Shown here piece by piece: positions 11,025 to 21,221 of a stretch of 64,000 nt of DNA. The stretch lies in the NCBI GenBank assembly GCA_024196135.1, contig JAMQCK010000052.1:1-64000 (forward strand), in the 5' to 3' direction. The translations under genes were made by a program, and so were the position numbers. The notes under the pieces were generated by a model. It did not search any database, was not told where the DNA came from, and worked only from the letters and a program-made list of their open reading frames with translations. The stretch's first letter is position 1. Each line of letters begins with the position of its first letter. Source of the stretch: Pleurotus ostreatus/Saccharomyces cerevisiae fusant (taxonomy: Eukaryota; Opisthokonta).

Positions 11025-11318
11025 AACTTCGTATATTCATTCGAAAGCCCTCTTTCTGAATTCGAGAATTCGTATACCACTTCAGAGACCGATTTTTTCT
11101 CGAAAACGACTGCTCACGACGAAGTCGGCGCCTCATGTTTCGCCGAGAATGGCAGGTCCGTCGGTCAAAGCGGCTTTCCGCCAAAAACCGGCCGAGTGGG
11201 TCCAGTCCGCTCGCAAGCTCGCGGATTGTCATTTCACGCGTGCGCGGCGAGCGGCTGGCTTGCAAGCTCGCGGATTGTCATTTCACGCGTGCGCGGCGAG
11301 CGGCTGGCTTGCGAGTCT
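11025..11318 (+). repeat. right inverted terminal arm of DUF6589-RecQ element
   Basis: This is the counterpart of the left arm. The inner 190 bases (11025-11212) align with the reverse complement of 3990-3780. The outer 106 bases are a tandem repeat that the left arm lacks in this form. The right end reads GCGAGTCT and is followed by the 10-bp direct repeat. Confidence 0.6.
11213..11310 (+). repeat. 49-bp tandem repeat, two copies
   Basis: Two identical 49-base units (11213-11261 and 11262-11310) begin GCAAGCTCGCGGATTGTCAT; a third copy starts and stops after a few bases. The array sits just inside the right end of the DUF6589-RecQ element and may be a subterminal protein-binding array. Confidence 0.85.
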
Positions 11319-11328
11319 ACACAACGAT
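11319..11328 (+). repeat. right 10-bp putative target-site duplication
   Basis: ACACAACGAT, identical to 3722-3731, directly beyond the right terminal arm. Confidence 0.55.
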
Positions 11329-11556
11329 AATCAGATTATTCGAGAAGGCACGTGGGTGTTTGGTCTTGTTGCTGTTGTCGGACCGTCGACCGATTCTTAG
11401 TCACACGGGATCGACGTGATGGCACAAACCCTTTCTTTCACCGCAACCACCACCATCGTCGGACGAAGGTCGTTGCTGTTCGCGAGTGAAAGCCCCCAAT
11501 AAAACACACGACTGCCTCTCGACCGCCCCACACACCGAGCCCCTCCCCTACCAAAA

Positions 11557-12654
11557 ATGGCGTTCAACCAGCCCTTCCCTGTCGCCAGTCCTCTCATGCA
11601 GAAGCCGCCTCCGCCGCCGTCTTACGGCCCCGACTTGGCGGTTCGCCTTATCTGTCCGGAATGCCGCGAGGCGACTCCGGACATTCGAGAGGAGTTTGGT
11701 AGTGGAGACCTCGTCTGTGGGGCGTGTGGCCTGGTTTTGGGTGACAGGATCATCGACACGCGTAGCGAGTGGCGTGTAAGTTTTCTTCCCATTTCCCGCG
11801 TTACTGATCCAGCACGATGTTGAACTTCACCTGACTAGACCTTCGCAAACGACGAAGGCGACGACCCCTCGCGTGTCGGAGCAGCGACCGACCCCCTCCT
11901 CGAGGGCATCGAGCAGCTCGACACGGTCATCAGCTTCCGAGATGGCGGCTCTGGCGTGGCAAGGGAACTGCAGCGCGCAGCCACCCGCGCCCAAGGATCG
12001 CGCTCGGAGCGCAACATCCTTACCGCCTTCCGCGACATCTCGACGCGCTGCGACCAATTTGCACTCCCTAAGACGATCAGCGATATCGCGAAGCAGTTGT
12101 ACAAGCGGGTACACGACGAGGGCGTTTTGAAGGGCAAGCCGCAGGAAGCCATCACCGCCGCCTGCATCTTCATCGCCTGTCGACAAGCCCACGTACCACG
12201 GACATTCCGCGAGTTCTGCGACCTCACGCATGTGTCGAAGAAGTTGTTGGGATTCTGCTGCCGAACGATCAGCTTGACGTTCAACTTGGCGCCCGGTGCC
12301 TCCACCAACCCCTCCGCCGGCCCCGAGAACATCCTTCCCCGCTACTTCAACCAGCTCGACCTCCCCACCTACGTCCAGTCCATTTGCCACGACATCATTG
12401 TCGAAGCGCGGAATCACGGCATCGCGGATGGAAGGAGTCCGGTGTCGATTGCTGGCGGGGCGATCTACTTCACTTGCCACCTACTCGGCAAGCCCAAGTC
12501 GCTGCGGGAGATCAGCTCGGCGGCGAGTGTGAGCGAGGGGACGATCAAGCTCGTGTACAAGCTGTACTACGATGCGAAGGAGAAGCTGGTGAAGGAGAAG
12601 TGGATTCAGGAAGGTAAGGCGCGATTGGACCGCCTCCCATTCGACGGGAAATAA
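11557..12654 (+). CDS. SUA7: transcription initiation factor TFIIB
   Basis: Two exons, 11557-11775 and 11839-12654, encode 344 residues, close to the usual family size. The N-terminal zinc ribbon shows the CPEC and CGAC pairs, followed by the B-reader region (GDRIIDTRSEWRTF). Two cyclin-fold repeats follow: the first includes CDQFALPKTISDIAKQLYKR and AACIFIACRQ, the second SICHDIIVEARNHGIADGR and AGGAIYFTC. TFIIB bridges TBP on the promoter to RNA polymerase II and helps choose the start site. It begins about 230 bp beyond the end of the mobile element, so the insertion lies just upstream of an essential gene. Confidence 0.95.
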
Positions 12655-12945
12655 GGGCGTCGACGGGAATTGGGCGATGGACGCTGCCAACCTTCCTACC
12701 GTATTTATGTATATTCTGCTGGAAGCCGCGGCAGGCTTAGCATATTCATGTACTACTCCGTGTTAGCGCTGTATAAAGAGTTTTTCTTTGGCTGAAAGGG
12801 TCGCCTTTGCGAGCATGAATGAATATGTGGCCGCGGTCGTGAGCGGACACCGTCCACAGGCCGCACGTGTGACTTTGCGTGACGAAAGCCAGTCGCGTCT
12901 TTGTTCTCCTGCAACCACCTCCTCGCCACGAAGTTTCGTTCAACG

Positions 12946-13359
12946 ATGAACTCACCTCCCGAGCCCGCTTCCCCCATTCACTCCGGGGCCTCCACCGAAG
13001 ACGAGATTGAGGAGATGGAGATCATCACCACCAAGATGCCCCAATCCTCCGGCGGGCCGTCCGCCCTCGCCTCATCCTCCAAGCGACGCTTTGCGGGCGG
13101 CCACTCGTACGGCGGGAGCTCAATGCGGGATGCGAAGACCCGGCGGAGGGAGGACCCCATGCGGCGCGGGCATCATGAGGGGAAGGAGGGCAAGAAGGAC
13201 AAGGAGGATATGGTGGATAATGACTTCTTGGACAGTCTGAGGAAGGGTGCGTGGGGAGGTTGTGGTGGGCGGGAAGTGATGCTGACCAGGGTGTTATTCT
13301 GAACAGATATTGGCGACCCGTTCGCGGCGATCGCGTCCATCAAGCGGGACGCGCAGTGA
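12946..13359 (+). CDS. small conserved-looking hydrophilic protein
   Basis: Two exons (12946-13246 and 13307-13359) give 117 residues. Start chosen at the ATG followed by NSPPEPASPIHSG; an in-frame GTG/ATG further upstream would lie in the leader. The middle is basic (SKRRFAGG, KTRRREDPMRRGHHEGKEGKKDKED), suggesting a nuclear protein. The C-terminal DNDFLDSLRKDIGDPFAAIASIKRD could form an amphipathic helix. Splicing is supported by a GTGCGT donor, a CTGAC branch site and ACAG acceptor in correct phase. I do not recognise the family. Confidence 0.6.
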
Positions 13360-14664
13360 TCGTGTCGAGCTCGTGTTAGCCTGCTTTGTCCTCCTGGTCC
13401 TGTCCCTTGTACCCCGCTGTGAGTACGGCGCTCCGCTCTTGTCCTGTTATAGTAGAACCGGACTCACCTCATCCCCGTCACAGGCTTTCTTCGCTGTTCT
13501 CGCGCCCTAATCCTCTTGTCGATGTATGATGTATCTATAGCCCTGCAACATGAATGGATTCGCATCGCATCCTGCAAAGTTCGCGTCTAGCTTGGATTGT
13601 CAGGCTTGGGCGGCATGCCAGCGAGGTGAGGCAGGGTGGTGTGGTCAGCTACGCGGAGCGGTGAGCTACGGCCGGGTCTTGCTTTCTTCCAATGCTTCGT
13701 CGCGAACGGCCTCTGGACTTCTCCGTCTGCGTCAGGTTCACGCTCGCGCCACTCCGCTCAAGGCCGCCTTTGTGGCCCTGCGACCTGTTCCCAGTCAAGG
13801 TCATCTTGCTTTCTTCATACCTACCACGGGTGAAGTGTGTTGAAAGACGAGACTGCAAGTCGTGTGGCATACACGTACGAAGATGCACGGTGACGTTCCC
13901 TCTGCCTTGTTCCCTCCGCCCGCGCTGCCTGATCCTCTGACAGTTGTGCCTACCCCGATGGCGCATCAGCACTATTGTCCTCAACCGCGCCGTCGCCTCG
14001 CTCCTGCAAGTCAGGACTTGCCGCCCATCGATGTGTGGGAGCCTACCAGCTATGGCAGCTCTCAAAGTCGTGGAAGATCAGCGTGTCTATACCGCAGCCG
14101 ACCTTATTGTCCTCCCCCTCAAGTCTACCACGCATTGATACTTTGCTGATTAGCACGTCCGCCAGCGCCTATCGATGCTCGTATACCCCCGAGCAACACC
14201 CGCCCATGATGAGCACGCGCGAGCGGACGTTGCCAGGCTTTTGTTCCCCATCCCACGACCCTGCCCCGTTGCCCCCCTCTCCTTATTGTTCTCTCGCAGC
14301 GCGTGTTCGCGTACCACAAGGGACGTTGTTTCCAGACTTTACATTTCCAGAGTCTATGCGACCCGGGTAACTACTGTAGCGTGCCGGATATACTACCAGT
14401 ACAGGCGTGTAAAATTCGTTTGGTAGATGGGTAGGAGGGGGGCTCGAATAAAGGGTGTGCTACGGCGCACGTATTAGAAAGTCGAAGGGTGGGTACTAAA
14501 CTAACTAGGCAGAGTCTGGGTCGCCGGGTGAAGGAGTGTCGCGCAGCGCAACGGCGAACGATAAGTATACAAAATAGAGGGCTAATGAAAATTAATAATG
14601 ATAGCAATGAGGAGGGTTCATCGTGCGGGGATGGACGAAGGGCGAAGGGGGCAGGCGGTCCTTC
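13360..14664. other. 1.3 kb without a supported gene
   Basis: One 89-codon Pro-rich frame starts at 13882 on the plus strand and ends near 14149, but it has no motif, no convincing splice signals and no clear coding bias. The remainder looks like trailer sequence of the small gene at 12946 and of clp1. Confidence 0.4.
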
Positions 14665-15755
14665 CTAATCGAATTTGGGCAGGGACGATACGTCGATGGC
14701 GGAGGCGGAGACGGGGCGCACGGCCCTCGTCCGGCCGCGCAGATGAGCCTTCTCTGCGGCGATGTCTGCGTCCGTGCTGGCGAGGGCATCGAGCTGAAGC
14801 TTGGCCATGCCGTCGCCGAGCATCTTGTCCGTGGTGTCTGCGTCGTCGCTGTTGATGACCGTGTCCGCCGTCGACTCGTCGTCGGACGCGAGCTCGCTCT
14901 CCATGTCCGCCTCCGGCCGGAGCCACTCGCTGTACCAGCGGCCCAGGAAGATCTTGATGTCCGCGGTCAGCCCGAGGTACTCGACGTTCCGCGCGAGGCC
15001 CTCCCACTGGACGATGCCCTGGACGAGGCACTCCTCGATGAAGTGCGTGTGGCCAAAGTACATCCAGTGGACGAGCAGGTGGAAGGACGTCGGGTCCGGG
15101 ATCGGGAGGAAGAGCACGGGATGGTCAGGCGGGGACGGCATTAGGCGGGGGAGGCGGTTCACGGGGACGCTGAGCTGGCCCGATGAGCATGCGCCGCTAG
15201 AGTAGACGGGGAGCTCTTCGGGCGTGGTCGTGATGAGATCCAGCGGGGATGCGCCACTGAAGAGGCCGCGCAGGAAGCTTGAGTGGGCTGACAGGTAATC
15301 GATGTGCAGCTAGGGCGGCGTCAGCGGCGGGGGATGGGTGGAGTGATGGAGGATGCGTACCTTCAGCGATATGCGCGGCGCGAACTGGAGCGTGGGCTCG
15401 CTCGCTCGCCGTCCCAACCCAGAGGGGTTGTACGTGGTTGCGGACGCGGGCATTATATCAAAGGGCGAGCAGGGGGTTGCGTCGCCGAGAAAGTTCGCAG
15501 GGTTGAGGTATGGTACAGGGACAACTGGGGTGCGTCAGCATTGGGATGGATGGGGAATGCGTGGGGGAACTCACTTATGGTACAGTCCGCCGTGTCAGGC
15601 TGGTCCCAATACTGGGGAGCCAGTGTGTGAAGCTGGTCCATGATGTATTCGAGGGGGACATCCGCGAGGGACGGCGGGGGGAACGGACGCGGGACGAAGG
15701 GCGCTCCAGTGCGCGCGCGCTGCGCCGCACCGGACGTCTCGGGGGCAGAGTCCAT
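14665..15755 (-). CDS. clp1: clampless1 (Clp1)-like developmental regulator
   Basis: Three exons, 15755-15575, 15524-15361 and 15309-14665, encode 329 residues in consistent phase. The central segment resembles, from memory, the basidiomycete Clp1 family: LHIDYLSAHSSFLRGLFSGASPLDL, later PVLFLPIPDP, LLVHWMYFGHTHFIEECL and GLARNVEYLGL, then FLGRWYSEWL. It has a BTB-like feel. In Coprinopsis, clp1 acts downstream of the A mating-type genes and is needed for clamp-cell formation; its Ustilago counterpart promotes proliferation in planta. The C-terminus is acidic and probably disordered. It stands alone with 1.8 kb of upstream non-coding sequence, which would fit complex developmental control. 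The identification rests on recalled family sequence. Confidence 0.7.
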
Positions 15756-17595
15756 CGTATGGTATGAGAAGGGGGAAGAAAGGGCCCTAGGGCTTTTAGA
15801 AAGAGAGACGAGAAGAGTTAAAGCTGTGGGCGGCGTAGCGTAGGACGTTCGTCGGTGGGGCGTAAGAGAGGGGCTGCTCCGGGCGCGCCGAGCTTATATC
15901 CCGGTGCGGCGGTACATCAGATCTCGCAAGGGACGGTCGCCCATCAGTGATTGTTCCAGTTGGCAATCCATCCTTATTGTCTTTCGCCTCGCGTCGCCAC
16001 CGTGACGTGAGCGCGCTCGGTCTTCCCCGCACGCGCATGCCGAGCCCAGCCCGTGCCGATCCCTCCGGGCCCGCACCTGCGTCAACACGCGCGCGACGAG
16101 AACAAGGCGGGCGGCTGCGCGGACAAGGGCGCGCAAATCTTCCCTCAGATCGCTGCCCATCAGCTGCTCCAAAAGGCATGCTATGACCCACGCGCGCCCT
16201 CGTCATCGCCTGCGACGCCCCCATCAGACGCATCGTGGCCCCCCAGCGCACGCTGGCCGGCGCGCGGTCGGCACCAAAGCCGCCCAGCGGCACCCACCAG
16301 GCTGGCATGTCTCAACCCCCCGCGGACACGAGATCCCGCCCGCAAGAAAAATCTCGGGAGAACGCGCCCATAGGCCATAGATCGGCTAGTCATCATGAAG
16401 ACCTGCCTTTTGCGGCGTGAAGACAAGGGGAGCTGTGGCGCACCCGCCATCAACGCAATGTGCGAGCGCAAGGCCCGATGAGTAGGATGCCGACGCTGCA
16501 CGCGTGGGCGCTATTCAAGCACAATTGCTTCCACTACAGCTTCTTCCACTATACTTGACATTGTCGGAGCCAGCCGTCGTTCGTGCCGACTGCGGCGCCC
16601 AGGCGCAGAAAATTGAGCTTGAGGGTATGTGCGTGCCCACCTGCTCAATGGAGAAGTAACGTACACCGTGGTGATTTCATTTGCACGACCGTATGGCCAA
16701 GAATTGAAACTTTAGCGGACGCCGTGAGAAGGACCCTTCACGACAAGGTTTTCGGGGGAGGGGACGAACTCGTTGCGGTGGTGAGACGTAAAGTCGAGGC
16801 GCGGGCGAGTTTGCGTCCGTGAAGGCGCGTGGATGCGGCGAGTACAGTCGGCGCGGAGAATGGAGAGCTCGCTGCGCTGCCGAGGGAGGTACGCAGGACG
16901 TAAAGCTTGAAGAGGCGAGAATGCAGGGCACAGAGGACGGAGGGGTTCCCGAAGGCAGTCCTCTTCTGGTAAGCTTGGTCTTTCGGGACGATCATGCTTG
17001 TTTGTTGAGTCTTGGATGACGGTGGTCACAAGGCCCTTTCGCGTACAATCCAAATCGTAGCCTGCTTGAAGAAGTTCCTGGTGGGAGTCTGTCGTACCAT
17101 GCCACAGCGAAGAGACAAGGGCCTTTGCAGTCTTCTAGTGCGGAGAAGACAGGTTCAACAGGTCGGACAAGAGCGCAAGAATAGATGGCATCGTGCGATC
17201 TTGCCCAAGAAGTTCGTCGAGCACCTGTCGAGAGCAACTGTGCGGCAATTGAATAGCAAGAACAGGCTCCTCTTTCGTCTAAGACGCAGGCTGGCAGGTG
17301 AGAGCGGTGGCACAGAAGAGAGAATCCGAGCTCGGGATCAGTTCATCGGAGGGTCAGGCCTTGTTCAAGCTTCGTAATCAGGTTCCAGTTTCTCTTCTCG
17401 TATACAAGATCCCCAGAGCCCTAGTCAGCATTTTGCGGGTGGGAAGTAAGCGACTGAGTAATGGGAGAGTGCAAGAGAGCTCGGCACCATGCGATGTCGG
17501 GCCAAGTTCCGATCAGCGATCACTCCGCCTTGTTCTCCCTAATTTGGAAGTAAAACCCCTGTCTAGATTTTCTTCAATTGTGATCACCGACAGCC
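15756..17595. promoter_or_regulatory. 1.84-kb intergenic region between clp1 and RPF2
   Basis: No frame here has recognisable motifs or coherent splice sites. It separates two divergently transcribed genes, so it probably holds both promoters. I could not identify specific operator-like motifs with confidence. Confidence 0.35.
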
Positions 17596-18763
17596 ATGTT
17601 ACGGACAGTGTGCGTATGCTTCCTTCCATAGGCCGATAAGCAGAAGGACTGAGGGGGACTGATGCATCTTTCAGAAAACCCAAAAATGCCCGCTCAAAAC
17701 GCGCGCTTGAAGCACGGGCACCAAAGCCGGTGGAAGATGCGCGGACAGCTGTCTTTGTGAAGGGTACGCACACAGGAGAGGTGCTGAACCATGCGATGAA
17801 GGACTTGGTATGTTCCCCAGTCTTACCGGCTGCATCTGAGGCTCATAATGGGATAGATGGCACTGAAGCGCCCAGACGCGGTGTCGTTCTCGAAAAAGAA
17901 CGTTGTACACCCCTTCGAGCCGCAAGGCACTCAGTCACTCGAGTTCTGGGCACAGAAGAACGATGCGAGTGTCTTCCTTGTCGGCCAGACGTCGAAGAAG
18001 CGACCAAATAACTTGACTTTCGTGCGGATGTACGATTACCGGGTCCTTGATGTTATCGAGGTCGGTGTGGATAAGTTCGTGCCGATGAGCGACTTCAAGG
18101 TGCGTCCCCTCACATCGCTTTGTCACACAGCATACCGAACTCATCCCCTTCCTTCTCTAGACGCCAAAATCCACTCCAGGGCACAAGCCATTGATGCACT
18201 TCGCCTCTGAGCTCTTCGATACCCACCCGCGGTTCGTACAGCTCAAGTCCATGCTCATGGACTTCTTCAACGGCGAGGAGATCGAGTCCATCTGCCTCAA
18301 GGGCCTCGAGCATGTCATCAGCGTCTCATGCGCGCCCACCCCGCCCGGCCTTAACACCACCTCAACCACCGATCCCTCCACATCCTCCGCCGCCGCCCCC
18401 GAAGCCCTCCCCAAAGTCCACCTCCGCGTCTTCACCACCAAGCTGCTCAACTCCGGCACCCGCGTCCCGCGCGTTGAGCTCGTGCCGATGGGGCCCTCGC
18501 TCGACTTGTCGCTGCGCAGGCACCAGCCGCCGGATGCGGAGCTGATGAAGCAGGCGCTGAAGCGGCCGAAGTTGAAGCAGCAGGATGTGGAGAAGGGGCT
18601 GGGGAAGAAGCGGAAGAACATGGAGGTGGACGAGATGGGCGACTTGAGGGGAAGGTTGCATGTGGGGAAGCAGGACCTGAACAAGTTGCAGACGCGGAAG
18701 ATGAAGGGGTTGAAGGAGGGGCCGGCGGAGAAGAGGCAGAGGGTGGAGGAGGACGAGGAGTGA
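17596..18763 (+). CDS. RPF2: ribosome production factor 2 (Brix domain)
   Basis: Four exons: 17596-17609, 17675-17807, 17857-18099 and 18161-18763; 330 residues. The first exon has only 14 nt (MLRT plus two bases), supported by phase and by the VKPKNARSKRALE start that fits this family. The Brix domain is clear: KKRPNNLTFVRMYDYRVLDVIEVGV, then PRVELVPMGPSLDLSLRR, and the typical tail KQDLNKLQTRKMKGLK. Rpf2 works with Rrs1 to bring 5S rRNA, uL18 and uL5 into 60S precursors in the nucleolus. An insert of about 25 Ser/Thr/Pro residues (around TTSTTDPSTSSAAAPEALP) interrupts the domain. Confidence 0.95.
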
Positions 18764-18997
18764 TCTATATCTTCTGCTGCTGTATATCTGTCTTTTCTAG
18801 TGTTGTTTGCTATGTACACATGCATTCTGCGACTAGTCAGGACGAGAGCAGTGGTCGGCCGCAACAGCGTGTTACGCGAGGCGTGACGTTCGTCATAGCC
18901 GCGCGCAGTACCTTGATCTCCTACCCTCATCTCCTCGAGGTAGTAGACTGCTAGTCCTACCACAAATCTCTTAAGGTCTTCCATCCCCTGCCTAGAA

Positions 18998-20220
18998 ATG
19001 GCCCCCGAAGTCTACAATATCGCGCAGACGCCCATTACGGCGCACGCTTTCAATGCGGACCGTTCTCGTGCGTGATCTGCCAATCTCCGTGAACGCAGCT
19101 GTCTAATCGCGTCTTATACCCAGAGGTCGCCGTGTCCCTCAACTCTAACAGCGCGCAGATCCTTCAGCGCGGGGGCCCTGATGGCTGGACGCCCATCGAG
19201 CAGCTGTCCGAGCACGACAAGCTGATCACCTCCATCGACTGGGCGCCCAACTCGAACCGCATCGTCACCGCGTCCCAGGACCGCAACGCCTACGTCTGGC
19301 AGGAGACCCCCGACCCCGAGACCGGCCGCCTGGTGTGGAAGCCGACGCTTGTGCTCCTGCGCATCAACCGCGCGGCGACGGTCGTGCGCTGGAGCCCCAA
19401 GGAGGACAAGTTCGCGGTCGGCAGCGGCGCGCGCGCGATCGCGATCTGCTCCTTCGACCCGGAGAACAATTGGTGGGTGTCGAAGCTGCTCAAGAAGCCG
19501 ATCCGCTCGACGGTGCTCTCCGTTGACTGGCACCCGAACAATGTGCTGCTGGCGGCGGGGAGCGCGGATATGAAGGCGCGCGTGTTCTCCGCGTATATCA
19601 AGGAGGTCGACGAGAAGCCGGCACCGTCGGTGTGGGGGAGCAAGCTCCCGTTCAACACCGTGTGCGGCGAGTACGCGTCGCCTGCGGGTGGATGGGTGCA
19701 CGGTGTGTCATTCTCGCCGTCCGGCGATGTGCTCGCTTTTGTCTCGCACGACTCGTCCGTATCGGTCGTGTACCCAGCGACCAACGCGATCTTCAACGTG
19801 CGCATCTCCTCGCTGCCGTTCGTCACGCTTGCGTGGACGTCGGAGAACAGCGTCGTCGCGGCGGGTCACGATTGTCACCCCGTCGTCTTCCAGGGCGACG
19901 AGTCCCAGGGTTGGGCGGGCGCGGGCACGCTCGACGACATGAAGAGTGTCGGCGCGGCGAAGGCTCAGACTGTCGGCCGTCTTAACTCGGGCGCGTTCAA
20001 CGTCTTCAAGAGCGCCGACTCCCGCGGCCAGGCCGCCGCCGCGGGGTCGCAGGGCCTCACGAAGCTGCCCACCGTGCACCAGAACACGATCACGAGTGTG
20101 CGCCTGTACGACTACAACGGGACGCAGGTCAGCACGACGGGCGTCGATGGCAACCTCGTTATCTGGGACGCGACGAACGTGACGGTGCTGGAGAAGCAGA
20201 TGGCGGGGATGCATGTGTAG
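18998..20220 (+). CDS. ARPC1: Arp2/3 complex subunit 1 (p41-Arc, WD40)
   Basis: Exon 1 is 18998-19067 and exon 2 19124-20220; 388 residues. WD40 repeats are visible: HDKLITSIDWAPNSNRIVTASQDRNAYVW, ATVVRWSPKEDKFAVGSGA, VLSVDWHPNNVLLAAGSADMKARVF, GVSFSPSGDVLAFVSHDSSV and SVRLYDYNGTQVSTTGVDGNLVIWD. ARPC1 forms part of the seven-subunit Arp2/3 complex that nucleates branched actin at endocytic patches. Codon use is strongly GC-biased, typical of a well-expressed gene. The stop codon lies 61 bp from the stop of DAD3 on the opposite strand. Confidence 0.95.
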
Positions 20221-20281
20221 AAGAAGGGTATAATGTACTATCGATACAAGATGAAGACGAGCGCGATGATGATACAGATTC

Positions 20282-20695
20282 TCAAGGGCCTCCGGCTGCT
20301 GCACGCTCGTTGATGACGCCCCAGGCGGATGCGCGAAACTGAAGACGCGTCAACGACCATCGCGACGGTGTGCAACGCGAAACGCACCAATGTCATAACG
20401 AACCCCATCTTCTTCTCTAGTACGCGCAACTGGCCTATGAGTGCGGCCTGATCTTGCTCATGGGTGAGCTCCTTCATGATTTCTGTGATCTACGCGGCAG
20501 TGAGCTTCGCTAATAGTCATATCGCTAGCTACACACCTCCTTCATTCTCCGCGCGAGCTTTGCGTACTCCCACAGCACTTCTGATTCGGTGGGCGTTAAG
20601 CTTGGATGGTTCGCATATGGGTTCGTGGTATACACATCCCGCGACTCCTCCTCCGAGGACGAGGAGAGCCCAGATGGCGAGGGGGGCGAGGACAT
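20282..20695 (-). CDS. DAD3: DASH complex subunit Dad3
   Basis: Three small exons, 20695-20537, 20489-20388 and 20338-20282, encode 105 residues. The family signature is plain: NPYANHPSLTPTESEVLWEYAKLARRMKE, then AALIGQLRVLEKKMGFVMTLFRASAWGVI. Dad3 belongs to the fungus-specific DASH/Dam1 complex that couples kinetochores to microtubule ends. The N-terminal Ser/Pro/Glu-rich stretch (SSPPSPSGLSSSSEEESRD) is a divergent leader. Upstream in-frame Met codons exist, but the chosen ATG precedes the conserved block most directly. Confidence 0.9.
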
Positions 20696-21221
20696 GAGGA
20701 GGACAAGTTGCGAGAGCCCTAACGCCACAAAACGGCAGATCCCGATCGCGATCCGGGGCGGCGCCCGAAGCGCCCGTTGCTCGCCTCTTCCGCCCACTTT
20801 CACCTCCTTTCGCCGTCTCTCCCACTCAACTCATGTTTACTGTCGCGGCTTTGGATGAACGAGCTCAAGTCTCTTGCTCTGGAGTCCTCGCAGGTCGAGG
20901 CGCTTGGATATGCGACACGCCGTCCAGGACGGAGGGGATTCCGGGCTGAGTGGTGCGTGACAAACCCAATGTTCCACCCTGGCCTGACCAAAATACAGCG
21001 TTTGCTGCTCGATGACCTGAACAAGGACAAGAATGCATACCCTCCTTGCCATAGCCGGTCTCTTTGCCGCACATTCGCCAGCGCAGGCCGACGGTGGGGC
21101 GTAGCGCTCCACGATCGGTGGGCGGGCCGCACCCCGGCGCGGCATGTCGGCATCTCACCTGACCTCGTTTGTAGCGCGACGGTTGTTGATTTGTTTGGCA
21201 ACACCCTTATCTCAAACCGTC
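20696..21221. promoter_or_regulatory. 526-bp divergent intergenic region
   Basis: Lies between DAD3 (minus) and the hypothetical gene at 21222 (plus). A short open frame from 20864 (MNELKSLALESSQV) shows no conserved feature, so I treat this as a two-way promoter and leader. Confidence 0.3.

Larger units (their letters stand above)
3732..11318. mobile_element. putative DUF6589-RecQ DNA transposon, 7.6 kb
   Basis: The two genes at 4174-8039 (DUF6589 protein, minus) and 8086-10838 (RecQ-like helicase, plus) lie between inverted copies of a diverged repeat. The reverse complement of about 3780-3990 aligns with 11025-11212, sharing blocks such as ACGACGAAGTC, GCGCCTCATGTTTCGCCG and CAAAGCGGCTTTCCGCCAAA. 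Further out, the left end reads AGGCTCG and the right end, reversed, AGACTCG. Directly outside both ends is the 10-bp sequence ACACAACGAT (3722-3731 and 11319-11328), as expected of a target-site duplication. Identity between the arms is roughly 70% by eye, so the copy is old or the arms are only partly conserved. Ends are accurate to a base or two. That it moves is inference. Confidence 0.6.

Noticed and set aside
14123..14319. short minus-strand frames between the small gene and clp1
   Set aside because: No motif, no splice support and no coding-like composition.
19708..20304. 198-codon minus-strand frame over ARPC1
   Set aside because: Shadow of the strongly codon-biased WD40 gene.
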